DNA from: Bacillota bacterium
Lineage (GTDB): Bacteria; Bacillota; Clostridia; Acetivibrionales; DSM-1351
Assembly: GCA_023395575.1 (NCBI GenBank)
Contig: JAEWZA010000471.1
Span: forward strand, 1 to 21,833
Reading direction: 5' to 3'
DNA: 21,833 nucleotides
Part shown: one piece after another, positions 8,424 through 18,347 of the stretch
Layout of the letters: the number at the start of each line of letters is the position of its first letter
Numbering within the stretch: the stretch's first letter is position 1
Translations under genes and position numbers: made by a program
Notes under the pieces: model-generated
Seen by the model: only the letters and a program-made list of their open reading frames with translations
Databases searched by the model: none
Told to the model about the DNA's origin: nothing

Positions 8424-11400
8424 ATGAACAACTATTCAACATTAACCGAATTGTTCATTTCTAGAAAAAATGAGGAACAAAAGGGAATTACATTTATACT
8501 GGGTGACACCAGTGAGAAATACGTTTCTTATAAAGAATTATATCTTACATCTCTGAAATATCTATATCAATTTCAAAAAAGAGGATATAAAAAGGGGGAT
8601 GAGGTCATCTTCCAAATTGATGATAATGAAAGGTTTGTTTACTCTTTCTGGGCTTGTATTCTTGGAGGGATGATTCCTGTACCTATTACAACAGGAAGTA
8701 ATGATGAGCATAAAATGAAACTGTTTAAAATTTGGGACGTATTAAATAATCCCCAAATTATAGTGACGGCCAACTTTTTTGAAAAGCTGTGTGCATATGC
8801 GAAAAAAAACAATATAAGTAATAAAATAGAGAGCATGAAAAGAAGTGTAGTTTTTGTAGAAGAGATTATAACTGAGAACGATGGAGATATTTGTCCATCT
8901 CAATCAAATGATATTGCGTTTATTCAGTTTTCATCAGGTTCTACAGGTGATCCAAAAGGTGTTATTATTACTCATCAAAATGTACTAGTGAACCTAAGTG
9001 CCGTTATTCAATGGAATAAGATTGAACCCAATGATATTGGATTGAACTGGATGCCGCTTACACATGATATGGGGCTGATTGGCACTCATATAAAGGGCAT
9101 ATTGGCTTGTATTAACCAATACAACATAAATACTGCTCTTTTTATAAGACATCCTTCCTTGTGGATTCAGAAGGCCAGTGAACATAAAGCAACAATTCTT
9201 TATTCTCCTAATTTTGGATATAAACATTTTCTTAAATTCTACCATGCTGACGAGATAAAAGACTGGGATTTATCGAATGTCAGGTTAATCTATAACGGGG
9301 CAGAACCAATTTCGTTGGATTTATGTAATGAATTCCTCGATAGTATGTCTGTATATGGGCTCAAAAGAAATGCTATGTATCCAGTATACGGCCTCGCGGA
9401 GGGAACCATTGCCGTCGCTTTCCCAAAAGCTGGTGAAAGTTTAAAATCCCATGTCTTAAATCGAAACCATCTCAAAGTGGGCGAATCTATTGTAGAAATA
9501 AGCAAAGATCATAAAGATGCAGTGATTTTTGTTGATGAGGGCTATCCCATTTTTAATTGCTATGCACGTATATGTGATGAGGAAAATCACGATCTTGGTG
9601 AAAATAAGATTGGATATGTTCAAATTTCTGGAGGAAATGTTACATCTGGATACTATAATAATAAAATAGAAACAGAAAAAAATATAACATCAGATGGGTG
9701 GCTAATTACTGGTGATTTAGGATTTATGAAGGAAAAAAGGCTCATTATAACTGGACGAGCAAAGGATGTTATATTTGTATCAGGACAAAACTATTATTCT
9801 CATGACATTGAAAGAATTGGAGAAGGTGTTGAGGGTATTGAACTAGGGAAAATAGTTGCAGTTGGTGTATTCAACGAAAACCGCAAAGGTGACGACTTAA
9901 TCTTATTTGTCATACATAAGCAAAAGCTTGAAAGCTTTGTTCCAATTGTCAATAGCTTAAAAAGGGTTATCAGCGAGAAAGTTGGAATTGAAGTTGCACA
10001 TGTTATTCAAGTTAAAAACATACCTAAAACCACAAGTGGAAAAGTTCAGCGATATAAACTTAGAGATAGTTATATGAAAGGTGAATTTGACTTAGTCAAA
10101 CAGGAGATAGAGCGCTTACTTTTAGAGAATTTTGAAAATAGAGAATACATACAGCCAAATAGCCCTACTGAGAAAGAATTAGCTCTAATATGGAGTGATG
10201 TTTTAAATATTAAACAGGTTGGAATTTGTGATGATTTCTTTGCTTTGGGCGGTAATTCCTTGCATATCACACAAACCATATCTAGAATAAGAGATTCCTT
10301 TGGAATTGAATTGGAACAGGGAGAAATTTTCGAAAACCCTTCCATTGAGAAGTTAGCGAAAAAAGTAGAGCTTTCTCAAAATAACCAACAAGGAAGGATT
10401 GAGCCAATAAAGCGGACTTCAGTAGGAAAGAATAGGCTTCCTCTTTCATTCTCACAACAGAGGCTTTGGTTTTTGGATCGCCTAAATTCAGAAAGCCCTC
10501 AATACAACTTGCATACTGGGTTAATACTAAAGGGGAGCCTAAAAAAAGACGTTCTTGTAAAAAGTTTTAATGCTTTGATAAGACGACATCAGGTTTTACA
10601 AGTTTCATTTACAGAAGAGAATGGACAGCCTGTACAGGTATTAAACAACGATGCCCAAATGTATATGGAATATATTAACCTTTTAGATATTTCAGCGAAT
10701 GAAAAACTGATAAAGGCATCAGATATTGCCAAAGAGTGGGTTTCTAAGCCCTTCATCTTGGAAAATGCTCCACTTATAAGGGGCATGCTCATACAAATGG
10801 AAGAAGAGGAACATCTACTTATTTTAGCAATACACCACATTATTTTTGATGGTTGGTCTTTTGGTGTTCTTTTAAAAGAGCTTAATTTTTACTATGAAGC
10901 ATTTCTAAATGATAATAAAGATAGATTATCTTTAGATAATCTATTAGAAGACAATTTATTGTTAGCAGAATTACCATTACCCAGTATCCAATATGCAGAT
11001 TACGCACAGTGGCAGATTGAAAAGCTAAAAGAGGGAAGTCTAAATAAACAAATAGAATATTGGAAACAAAAATTAAGTGGAAAGCTTCCTGTTTTGGACT
11101 TGCCGCTAGATAAACAAAGACCACCTATACAAGCCTATAAAGGCGCAAAATTCACCTGTACAATTACTGAAGATATGGTGAATAAGCTGCAGCTTTATGC
11201 AGGAAAAGAGAAGGCAACTCTTTTTATGGTGCTGCTTGCAGCATTTAAACTCATGCTTTATAGATATTCAGGACAATTAGATATCATTGTAGGTTCACCT
11301 ATTGCTAACAGGAATAGGAAAGATATAGAAGGATTAATTGGCTTCTTTACTAATAACATTGTTTTACGTACTACATTCACCAGTGATATTAATTTTAATG

Positions 11401-14400
11401 AGTTTTTAAGTCTTATAAAAAAAGTGACTCTAGAAGCATATGAAAATCAAGATGTTCCCTTTGAAAAGCTTGTAGAAGAGCTTCATACAGAACGTGATAT
11501 GAGCAGAAATCCTTTGTTTCAGGTGTTGTTCGGTCTGCAGAATTTGTCACTGCCACGCATGGAATTTTCTGAACTCAGTGTTTCAACAAAGGACATAGAT
11601 GCGGGATATGCAAGATTTGATCTTGCCGTTGATGTTCGTGAAGCAGGCGGAAGTATGCTTGTGGATTTTGAATATAATACAGATATATTTAATGGAGACA
11701 CCATCATCCGAATGGCGGGTCATTATAAACAATTATTGACGAGTATTTTAAATAGGCCAGAAAGTAAGCTGGATGATTTTGAAATGCTTACTATAGAGGA
11801 GAAAGATACACTCATTAATATATGGAATGACACGCAAGAAGATTATGTGGACAAGGCTCAATGTTGGGTGGAATTATTTACTGAACAAGCAAAAGAAACA
11901 CCAAAGGCAATAGCTGTTGTATGTGATAAGCAGCACTTGACCTATCAAGAACTAGATATAGAATCAAACAGATTGGCAAATTATCTGATTTCCAATGGGG
12001 TGGAAGAAGAATGTATTGTAGGTATATATATGGATCGCTCGGTAAATATGCTTGTTGGGTTGCTGGGCATACATAAAGCTGGAGGGGCATACCTTCCGAT
12101 GGATCCTGTATTCCCAAAAGAACGTCTTGCATTTATGTTGGAGGATGCAAAGGTAAATATCATATTGTCAGAAAGTATGCTTGCAGAAACTTTACCACAG
12201 AATGATGCCAAAGTTATTTGCCTTGATGTAGAAAAGGATACTATTTCCCAGTTTAGTTCTGAAAAGCCTAATAGAAATTATAATGGGCATAATTTGGCGT
12301 ATTTAATATATACTTCAGGATCTACTGGTAACCCTAAAGGTGTTCAGATTGAGCAACGCGCTCTAATTAATTTCCTTTTATCCATGGAAATAAAGACTGG
12401 AATTTGTGAGAAAGATGCACTTCTAGCTGTTACAACATTATCTTTTGATATTGCAGGACTTGAGATGTATCTGCCATTAATTTGTGGTGCCAAAGTAGTT
12501 ATTGCAAAGAGAGATGAAGTCTCTGATGGCAGCGCTTTAATTGAAATTATAAATCAGCAGAATATTACCATCATGCAGGCTACACCTGCTACGTGGAGAC
12601 TTTTAGTTGAAGCAGGTTGGAAAGGTAATCAAATCCTAACAGTATTATGCGGTGGAGAAGCCCTACCTCGAGATCTAGCAAATCAGCTTCTTGATAGATG
12701 TAGAACCCTTTTGAATGTTTATGGTCCTACTGAAACAACTATATGGTCTACCTTGGATTGTGTTAATTCAAAAGATGGAGAGATTTTTATAGGTAAACCT
12801 ATTGCAAATACTCAGGTTTATGTGGTAGACAGGGCAATGAAACCTGTTCCTATAGGAATACCTGGTGAATTGCTCATTGGTGGAGATGGACTAGCAAGAG
12901 GGTATTTAAATCTACCTGAATTAACCCGCGAGAAGTTTATTCCCGACAACTTAAGTGAAAAAAAGGGAGCTCGTCTATATAGAACAGGAGATTTAGTAAG
13001 GTTTACTAGGGACGGTAATATGGAGTTTGTAGGACGAATAGATAATCAGGTAAAAATTAGGGGCTTCAGGATTGAATTAGGCGAAATTGAGACCTTGTTA
13101 AAACTTAACCCATCAATCAAAGATTGTGTGGTTGTTGCAAAAGAAGTGATTGCAGGTGAAAAAACCTTGGTTGCTTACATTATTCCTGTTTCGGAGGAAG
13201 CTGAGGAAGCCGTAAGTTACGATAACCTTCGCAAGAGCTTGAAAGAAAAGCTACCTAATTATATGATTCCGTCTAGCTTTATGTTTCTAAAAGCTTTTCC
13301 AATGACACCTAATGGGAAAATTGACAGGAAAGCGCTGCCTTTACCTGAAAACATAAGACCACAATTATCAACCCAATATACTGCACCATCAGATAGGTTT
13401 GAAGAATTAATAACAAGGATTTGGCAGGAAGTCTTGCACTTAGAAAAAATAGGTGTTAACGACAATTTCTTTGATATAGGTGGTCATTCCTTACTTTTGG
13501 CACAGGTTAGAAGCAAAATAAGTAAAGTGCTTAATAAAGAAGTATCTATAATGGACCTCTTTAGGTACCCTACAATAAGTACTCTTTCTAAGTTTTTGCA
13601 GACTGGAAACCAACCTAAAATGGAACAAAATAACAAACAGAGGATTTCTATTGAGAAGAATACCGATATTGCAATCATCGGTTTGAGTGGAAGATTCCCA
13701 GGGGCTGCAAATATTCAAGAGTTTTGGGATAACCTATGCAATGGGGTTGAAAGCATATCCCGTTTTACAGACCAACAAGTATTAGAGGAAGGGATAGATC
13801 CAGAAATTATAAAGAAGCCAGAATATGTGAAGGCTTGGGGTGTACTGAATGATGTTGATAAATTTGATGCAAACTTCTTTGGATACAATCCGAGAGAAGC
13901 TGAAATTTTAGACCCTCAGCAAAGGATATTTTTAGAGGAATGCTGGAAAGCACTTGAAACAGCTGGTTATGACTCTGAGCGCTATCAGGGGAAAATTGGT
14001 GTATATGCAAGTGTTGGAATGAATCACTATATGCAAAGCATTAAAGAAAGCCATGGTTCTCAAGGTTTAGCCAGTGATTACCAGATTATGACCAGTAATG
14101 ATAAAGATTTTCTGGCTACACGTGTCGCTTATAAAATGAATCTCGAAGGTCCAGGCATAACGGTACAAACCGCTTGTTCATCATCTCTTGTTGCTGTTCA
14201 TTTAGCATGTCAGAGCTTATTCAATGGAGAATGTGATATGGCTTTGGCCGGTGGCGTGAGTATAAGACTCCCACAAAAGGCAGGCTATTTATATCAGGAA
14301 GGGATGATTTTATCTCCAGATGGTCATTGCCGAGCCTTTGATGAGCAAGCTAAAGGAACTGTAGGTGGAAATGGAACGGGTGTAGTTGTTTTAAAACGGC

Positions 14401-17400
14401 TTCAAGATGCAATTGCTGATGGTGATGATATCAGTGCTGTTATCAAAGGCACAGCTATTAATAATGATGGAGCATTAAAAGTTGGATATACTGCGCCTAG
14501 AATAGATGGTCAGGTGAAGGTAATTGCAGAAGCGCAGTTAAAAGCGGGTGTTGAGCCAGAATCAATTACATATATTGAAGCTCATGGTACAGGAACACCC
14601 TTAGGAGATCCTATTGAAATAGAAGCTTTGACACAGGTATTTAATCAAAATACTGATAAAAATGGCTTTTGTGCCATAGGCTCGGTAAAAACTAATATTG
14701 GTCATCTTGATGCGGCATCTGGGGTAACGGGATTAATAAAAACAGTATTATCCCTTCGCAACAAAAAGATACCGCAAAGCCTCAATTTCAAGAGCCCAAA
14801 TCCAAAGATTAATTTCAATGGAAGTCCGTTTTATGTTAATGAGTCTTTAACCGAGTGGGAAAATAGCAACGGACCATTGAGGGCAGGAGTTAGTTCCTTT
14901 GGTATAGGGGGTACCAATGCTCATGCTGTGCTAGAAGAGGCTCCGGAAGTTTCTAGCGATAAAAATAATCATTCTGAGGTATTATTAGTCTTCTCTGCAA
15001 AGACTAACAAAGCTGTGGATAGGATGATTGCTAATTTTGTGAATTTCTTAAAAACAAATAAAGATATTAACTTGGCTGATGTGGCTTATACATTGCAGAT
15101 GGGAAGAAGAGAATTTGAGTTTAGAAGGTTTGTAGTAGGTACATCAGTTGATAACGTATTACAAATTTTAGAAAATAATATATTAGAAAAACATATAAAT
15201 GAGGCAAAAGCTACAGACACAGGAGTTTTAACCATTGATGAGCCAGCTAAATATTCATTAGAGCAACTTGGAAACCTATGGATTACCGGAAATAAAATCA
15301 ATTGGAGTAATCTTTATAAAGAAGAAAAGCGAAAAAGGATAGCACTTCCAAACTACCCCTTTGAAGGACAGTCTTATTGGGTTAAGAAGGATAAAAAAGT
15401 TGATACTGTGAAATCCCTAAAAACCCAATCAATAAGAGCTGACCTTTCTGAATGGTTCTATACGCCTGTTTGGAAGCAGTCTTTGAAAAATGGTGACTAT
15501 TCCATTGGGAAAGATGGTACTGATAAAGAAGTATTGCTAGTATTGACTGAGAAAAATGCTTTTACCAATGCTTTTATAAAAAGGCTAATTAAGGATTATA
15601 CCAACACATTTGTAGCAGTTAGTGGAGAGCAATTTGCTAAAACTGGAAGCAATCAATATGAAATTAATATTGATGCTTCAAAGGATTATGAGCACTTATT
15701 GAGGGAATTGTCCGAAATTGGTAAAACACCTACAAAAGTAATTAACTTACTTGGGTTAGTTGAATATACAAGTCTTTGCACGCAAGAACTGAGTCTTAAG
15801 TGTGGGAATAGTTTATTTTATAGCATGATGTACTTGGCACAAGCCATTGGAAGATGTGGAATTACTACTCCTATACAAATAAAGGTAATCATAAACAATT
15901 CCCAAAGGGTGTTTAGTGAAAGGTATATATATCCTGAGAAAGCGTTGCATCTTGGAGCTTGTAGGGTTATTCCAAGAGAGTATCCTAATATAAGGTGCAG
16001 TAGTATTGACTGTATCTTGCCTGAGGCTGATTCTTTGGAGGAGCAGGAAGAATTATTAGAGCAGCTAATTGCAGAAATTATAACACAAGCAGAAGAGGGG
16101 ATTGTAGCTTATCGTGGCCTTAGTCGCTGGACACAAGAGTTTGAAAAAATGGAACTTGGGAAAGCTGCAAATTCACCTATGAAAATTAAACAAAAGGGTG
16201 TTTATCTCGTTACTGGTGGTTTGGGAGGAATAGGACTTGTTTTGGCAGAGTACCTCGCACGAGAAGTAAAGGCAAAACTAGTTTTGGTAGGCCGTTCTGA
16301 ATTTCCAGAGGTGGAGCAATGGGAGCAATGGATTAATACTCACCACAAGAATGATGCCATATCAAGGAAAATTAAAAAGTTAAAACAATTACTGGCTATG
16401 GGTTCAGAAATATATATTTGTCAGGCAGATATTGCAAATTTGGAGCAGGTTGTAGCTTTACGTGAAAAGATAATTAACAAGTACGGAAACATTGATGGCG
16501 TGATACATGCAGCAGGAAAACCAGGAGGTGGAATGATTCAGCTCAAAAAGAAAGAGCAGGCAGAACAAGTGCTTTTACCAAAAGTACAAGGTGCACAGTT
16601 CCTTTATAAGGTAATGAAAGAAGATAACCTTGATTTTATGATATTGTGTTCATCATTAAATGCCATTACTGGCGGATTTGGACAGTTGGATTACAGTGCA
16701 GCCAATGCTTTTCTGGATGCTTTCGCACAGGAATATGACAGCAAGCGGGGTACTCGACTGGTTTCCATAGACTGGGATAGATGGCCTGGAGTTGGAATGG
16801 CTGCTGGAACCGGATTTAGAGCAGATTCAGAAGAAGAAATTCATCCTCTATTAGGAAAATGTATTTTGGAGCAGCCAGAAAAAGTGATTTACTGCCAGGA
16901 GCTATCTCCTGAAAAGGATTGGGTATTATCAGAGCACCTTGTTTTAGGAATACCAACCATTGCCGGAACTACATACTTGGAAATGGCAAGAGCAGCATTT
17001 GAGGATACAACAGGAGAAACAAAAGTTCAAATAGCTGATGTCCTATTCCTAAATCCTATGGCAGTAAGGATAGGTGAGAAAAGGAAGGTCTACACTCTAT
17101 TAAATAAAAACGGTGAAAATTATGATTTCTGTATTATAAGCCAAGAAATCGGAGATCAGGAGGTTAAGGAAAATTGGCTGGAACATGCTAAAGGGAAAAT
17201 TAGTTGCCCTTCTGGTTCAGTGAGTCAACTATTTAGCATTGGGGAGTTAAAAGAAAAGTGCTGCGAGAAAACAGTGTATTCATCTGATGAACAGCAAAAG
17301 TTATCCGAAGAATTTATTAGTTTTGGAAGCAGGTGGAGAAATCTTAAAAGATTCTCTCATGGTGAAACAGACGGTTTTGTTGAGCTTGGACTGGCTGAGG

Positions 17401-18347
17401 ACTATGTTTATGACCTCAATAGCTACAAAATTCACCCTGCTATGCTGGATATGGCTACGGGTGCTGTAAGACTGGCAGCTGGAGGGAATTATCTGCCTTT
17501 TACCTATGAAAAGATTGAAATAAAAGAGACAATGCCTGAAAAGATCTATAGCTATATCCGATTTAAAAATGGCTACCATTCAACTCAGGAAATCATCACA
17601 TGTGATATAGATATTATGGGAGAAAATGGGAAACGGATTATTGGAATTACTAATTTCTCAATGAAATTGGTAGATGAGACAGCTGCTGCAAACATCAAGA
17701 ACAGGAATCAAGCAGGATTGCAGCAAGGCGGTGAAGTGGCTTTCGTTAGAAAGTTGGCAGAGCAAAGACTGAATAGCAAGTCAGGAATATTAAATGAAGG
17801 AATTCTTCCAACGGAAGGGCAGGAGGCATTCGGGCGTATTCTTCAGGGTTGCTTCACGCCTCAAGTCATTGTTTCAACGAAAGACATTATGGCTGCTATT
17901 GAGCAATCAAACTATTTAGAACAAGCTGGTATCAAAGATACTGTTGAAGATGCTACAGCTTCTAAAGAAAGACATCCAAGACCCGAATTGGAAAATGAAT
18001 ATGTGAGTCCCAAAAGTGATATAGAAAAGAAATTGGCAGAAATTTGGCAGGAGGTTTTGGGAATTGAGAATGTAGGTATTCAAGATGACTTTTTTGCTTT
18101 GGGTGGAGATTCCCTATTATTAATACAGTTCCATACCAAATTGAAAGAAAAGTTTGAAACAGATATTGCTGTGGTAGACCTGTACAAATACAATACAGTC
18201 GCATTATTGGCAGGTTATTTAAAAAGTGATAATAAAGAAGAAATGCAACCAGTTTTTGAAGAAGTTAACAGCAGAGTTAACAAACAGCTGGAATTGATGA
18301 AACAGAGAAGACAGAATCAAAACAAAAGAAGGGGTGGTATTAGATGA
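8424..18347 (+). CDS. Hybrid NRPS-PKS: AL-ACP-C-A(Gly)-PCP-KS-KR-DH-ACP
   Basis: 3307 residues; a strong AGGAGGGAG supports the start. Domains in order: acyl-AMP ligase (1-570; SSGSTG at 170, WMPLTHDMGLIG, C-terminal TTSGKVQR); ACP1 (Ser612); condensation (668-1110; HHIIFDG, His805); adenylation (1135-1640) whose specificity residues D1342 I1343 L1346 Q1385 L1408 G1410 V1432 I1440 W1441 K1632 read DILQLGVIWK, a known glycine code; PCP (Ser1689); KS (1748-2172; Cys1918, His2054, His2094); no AT, only a linker ending LPNYPFEGQSYW; KR with its structural half (2346-2810; TGGLGGIG at 2597, Ser2744, Tyr2757, Asn2761); DH (2815-3085; His2838, Asp3009); KR-type tail; ACP2 (Ser3230); a basic helical docking tail. 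The start resembles bacillaene PksJ/BaeJ, as I recall that architecture. It loads an acid, adds glycine, then one reduced and dehydrated ketide, with malonyl supplied in trans. Confidence 0.9.
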   Translation: MNNYSTLTELFISRKNEEQKGITFILGDTSEKYVSYKELYLTSLKYLYQFQKRGYKKGDEVIFQIDDNERFVYSFWACILGGMIPVPITTGSNDEHKMKLFKIWDVLNNPQIIVTANFFEKLCAYAKKNNISNKIESMKRSVVFVEEIITENDGDICPSQSNDIAFIQFSSGSTGDPKGVIITHQNVLVNLSAVIQWNKIEPNDIGLNWMPLTHDMGLIGTHIKGILACINQYNINTALFIRHPSLWIQKASEHKATILYSPNFGYKHFLKFYHADEIKDWDLSNVRLIYNGAEPISLDLCNEFLDSMSVYGLKRNAMYPVYGLAEGTIAVAFPKAGESLKSHVLNRNHLKVGESIVEISKDHKDAVIFVDEGYPIFNCYARICDEENHDLGENKIGYVQISGGNVTSGYYNNKIETEKNITSDGWLITGDLGFMKEKRLIITGRAKDVIFVSGQNYYSHDIERIGEGVEGIELGKIVAVGVFNENRKGDDLILFVIHKQKLESFVPIVNSLKRVISEKVGIEVAHVIQVKNIPKTTSGKVQRYKLRDSYMKGEFDLVKQEIERLLLENFENREYIQPNSPTEKELALIWSDVLNIKQVGICDDFFALGGNSLHITQTISRIRDSFGIELEQGEIFENPSIEKLAKKVELSQNNQQGRIEPIKRTSVGKNRLPLSFSQQRLWFLDRLNSESPQYNLHTGLILKGSLKKDVLVKSFNALIRRHQVLQVSFTEENGQPVQVLNNDAQMYMEYINLLDISANEKLIKASDIAKEWVSKPFILENAPLIRGMLIQMEEEEHLLILAIHHIIFDGWSFGVLLKELNFYYEAFLNDNKDRLSLDNLLEDNLLLAELPLPSIQYADYAQWQIEKLKEGSLNKQIEYWKQKLSGKLPVLDLPLDKQRPPIQAYKGAKFTCTITEDMVNKLQLYAGKEKATLFMVLLAAFKLMLYRYSGQLDIIVGSPIANRNRKDIEGLIGFFTNNIVLRTTFTSDINFNEFLSLIKKVTLEAYENQDVPFEKLVEELHTERDMSRNPLFQVLFGLQNLSLPRMEFSELSVSTKDIDAGYARFDLAVDVREAGGSMLVDFEYNTDIFNGDTIIRMAGHYKQLLTSILNRPESKLDDFEMLTIEEKDTLINIWNDTQEDYVDKAQCWVELFTEQAKETPKAIAVVCDKQHLTYQELDIESNRLANYLISNGVEEECIVGIYMDRSVNMLVGLLGIHKAGGAYLPMDPVFPKERLAFMLEDAKVNIILSESMLAETLPQNDAKVICLDVEKDTISQFSSEKPNRNYNGHNLAYLIYTSGSTGNPKGVQIEQRALINFLLSMEIKTGICEKDALLAVTTLSFDIAGLEMYLPLICGAKVVIAKRDEVSDGSALIEIINQQNITIMQATPATWRLLVEAGWKGNQILTVLCGGEALPRDLANQLLDRCRTLLNVYGPTETTIWSTLDCVNSKDGEIFIGKPIANTQVYVVDRAMKPVPIGIPGELLIGGDGLARGYLNLPELTREKFIPDNLSEKKGARLYRTGDLVRFTRDGNMEFVGRIDNQVKIRGFRIELGEIETLLKLNPSIKDCVVVAKEVIAGEKTLVAYIIPVSEEAEEAVSYDNLRKSLKEKLPNYMIPSSFMFLKAFPMTPNGKIDRKALPLPENIRPQLSTQYTAPSDRFEELITRIWQEVLHLEKIGVNDNFFDIGGHSLLLAQVRSKISKVLNKEVSIMDLFRYPTISTLSKFLQTGNQPKMEQNNKQRISIEKNTDIAIIGLSGRFPGAANIQEFWDNLCNGVESISRFTDQQVLEEGIDPEIIKKPEYVKAWGVLNDVDKFDANFFGYNPREAEILDPQQRIFLEECWKALETAGYDSERYQGKIGVYASVGMNHYMQSIKESHGSQGLASDYQIMTSNDKDFLATRVAYKMNLEGPGITVQTACSSSLVAVHLACQSLFNGECDMALAGGVSIRLPQKAGYLYQEGMILSPDGHCRAFDEQAKGTVGGNGTGVVVLKRLQDAIADGDDISAVIKGTAINNDGALKVGYTAPRIDGQVKVIAEAQLKAGVEPESITYIEAHGTGTPLGDPIEIEALTQVFNQNTDKNGFCAIGSVKTNIGHLDAASGVTGLIKTVLSLRNKKIPQSLNFKSPNPKINFNGSPFYVNESLTEWENSNGPLRAGVSSFGIGGTNAHAVLEEAPEVSSDKNNHSEVLLVFSAKTNKAVDRMIANFVNFLKTNKDINLADVAYTLQMGRREFEFRRFVVGTSVDNVLQILENNILEKHINEAKATDTGVLTIDEPAKYSLEQLGNLWITGNKINWSNLYKEEKRKRIALPNYPFEGQSYWVKKDKKVDTVKSLKTQSIRADLSEWFYTPVWKQSLKNGDYSIGKDGTDKEVLLVLTEKNAFTNAFIKRLIKDYTNTFVAVSGEQFAKTGSNQYEINIDASKDYEHLLRELSEIGKTPTKVINLLGLVEYTSLCTQELSLKCGNSLFYSMMYLAQAIGRCGITTPIQIKVIINNSQRVFSERYIYPEKALHLGACRVIPREYPNIRCSSIDCILPEADSLEEQEELLEQLIAEIITQAEEGIVAYRGLSRWTQEFEKMELGKAANSPMKIKQKGVYLVTGGLGGIGLVLAEYLAREVKAKLVLVGRSEFPEVEQWEQWINTHHKNDAISRKIKKLKQLLAMGSEIYICQADIANLEQVVALREKIINKYGNIDGVIHAAGKPGGGMIQLKKKEQAEQVLLPKVQGAQFLYKVMKEDNLDFMILCSSLNAITGGFGQLDYSAANAFLDAFAQEYDSKRGTRLVSIDWDRWPGVGMAAGTGFRADSEEEIHPLLGKCILEQPEKVIYCQELSPEKDWVLSEHLVLGIPTIAGTTYLEMARAAFEDTTGETKVQIADVLFLNPMAVRIGEKRKVYTLLNKNGENYDFCIISQEIGDQEVKENWLEHAKGKISCPSGSVSQLFSIGELKEKCCEKTVYSSDEQQKLSEEFISFGSRWRNLKRFSHGETDGFVELGLAEDYVYDLNSYKIHPAMLDMATGAVRLAAGGNYLPFTYEKIEIKETMPEKIYSYIRFKNGYHSTQEIITCDIDIMGENGKRIIGITNFSMKLVDETAAANIKNRNQAGLQQGGEVAFVRKLAEQRLNSKSGILNEGILPTEGQEAFGRILQGCFTPQVIVSTKDIMAAIEQSNYLEQAGIKDTVEDATASKERHPRPELENEYVSPKSDIEKKLAEIWQEVLGIENVGIQDDFFALGGDSLLLIQFHTKLKEKFETDIAVVDLYKYNTVALLAGYLKSDNKEEMQPVFEEVNSRVNKQLELMKQRRQNQNKRRGGIR

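Noticed and set aside
10070..10345. Minus-strand open frames inside the synthases (also 17301-17579, 11878-12132 and others)
   Set aside because: They lie opposite strongly conserved catalytic domains, have no convincing ribosome sites and resemble no family, so they are by-products of coding on the + strand.
17287..17469. Short + strand open frame inside the DH region, as a possible frameshift fragment
   Set aside because: The DH reads without interruption in the main frame through its catalytic Asp, so the second frame is coincidental.
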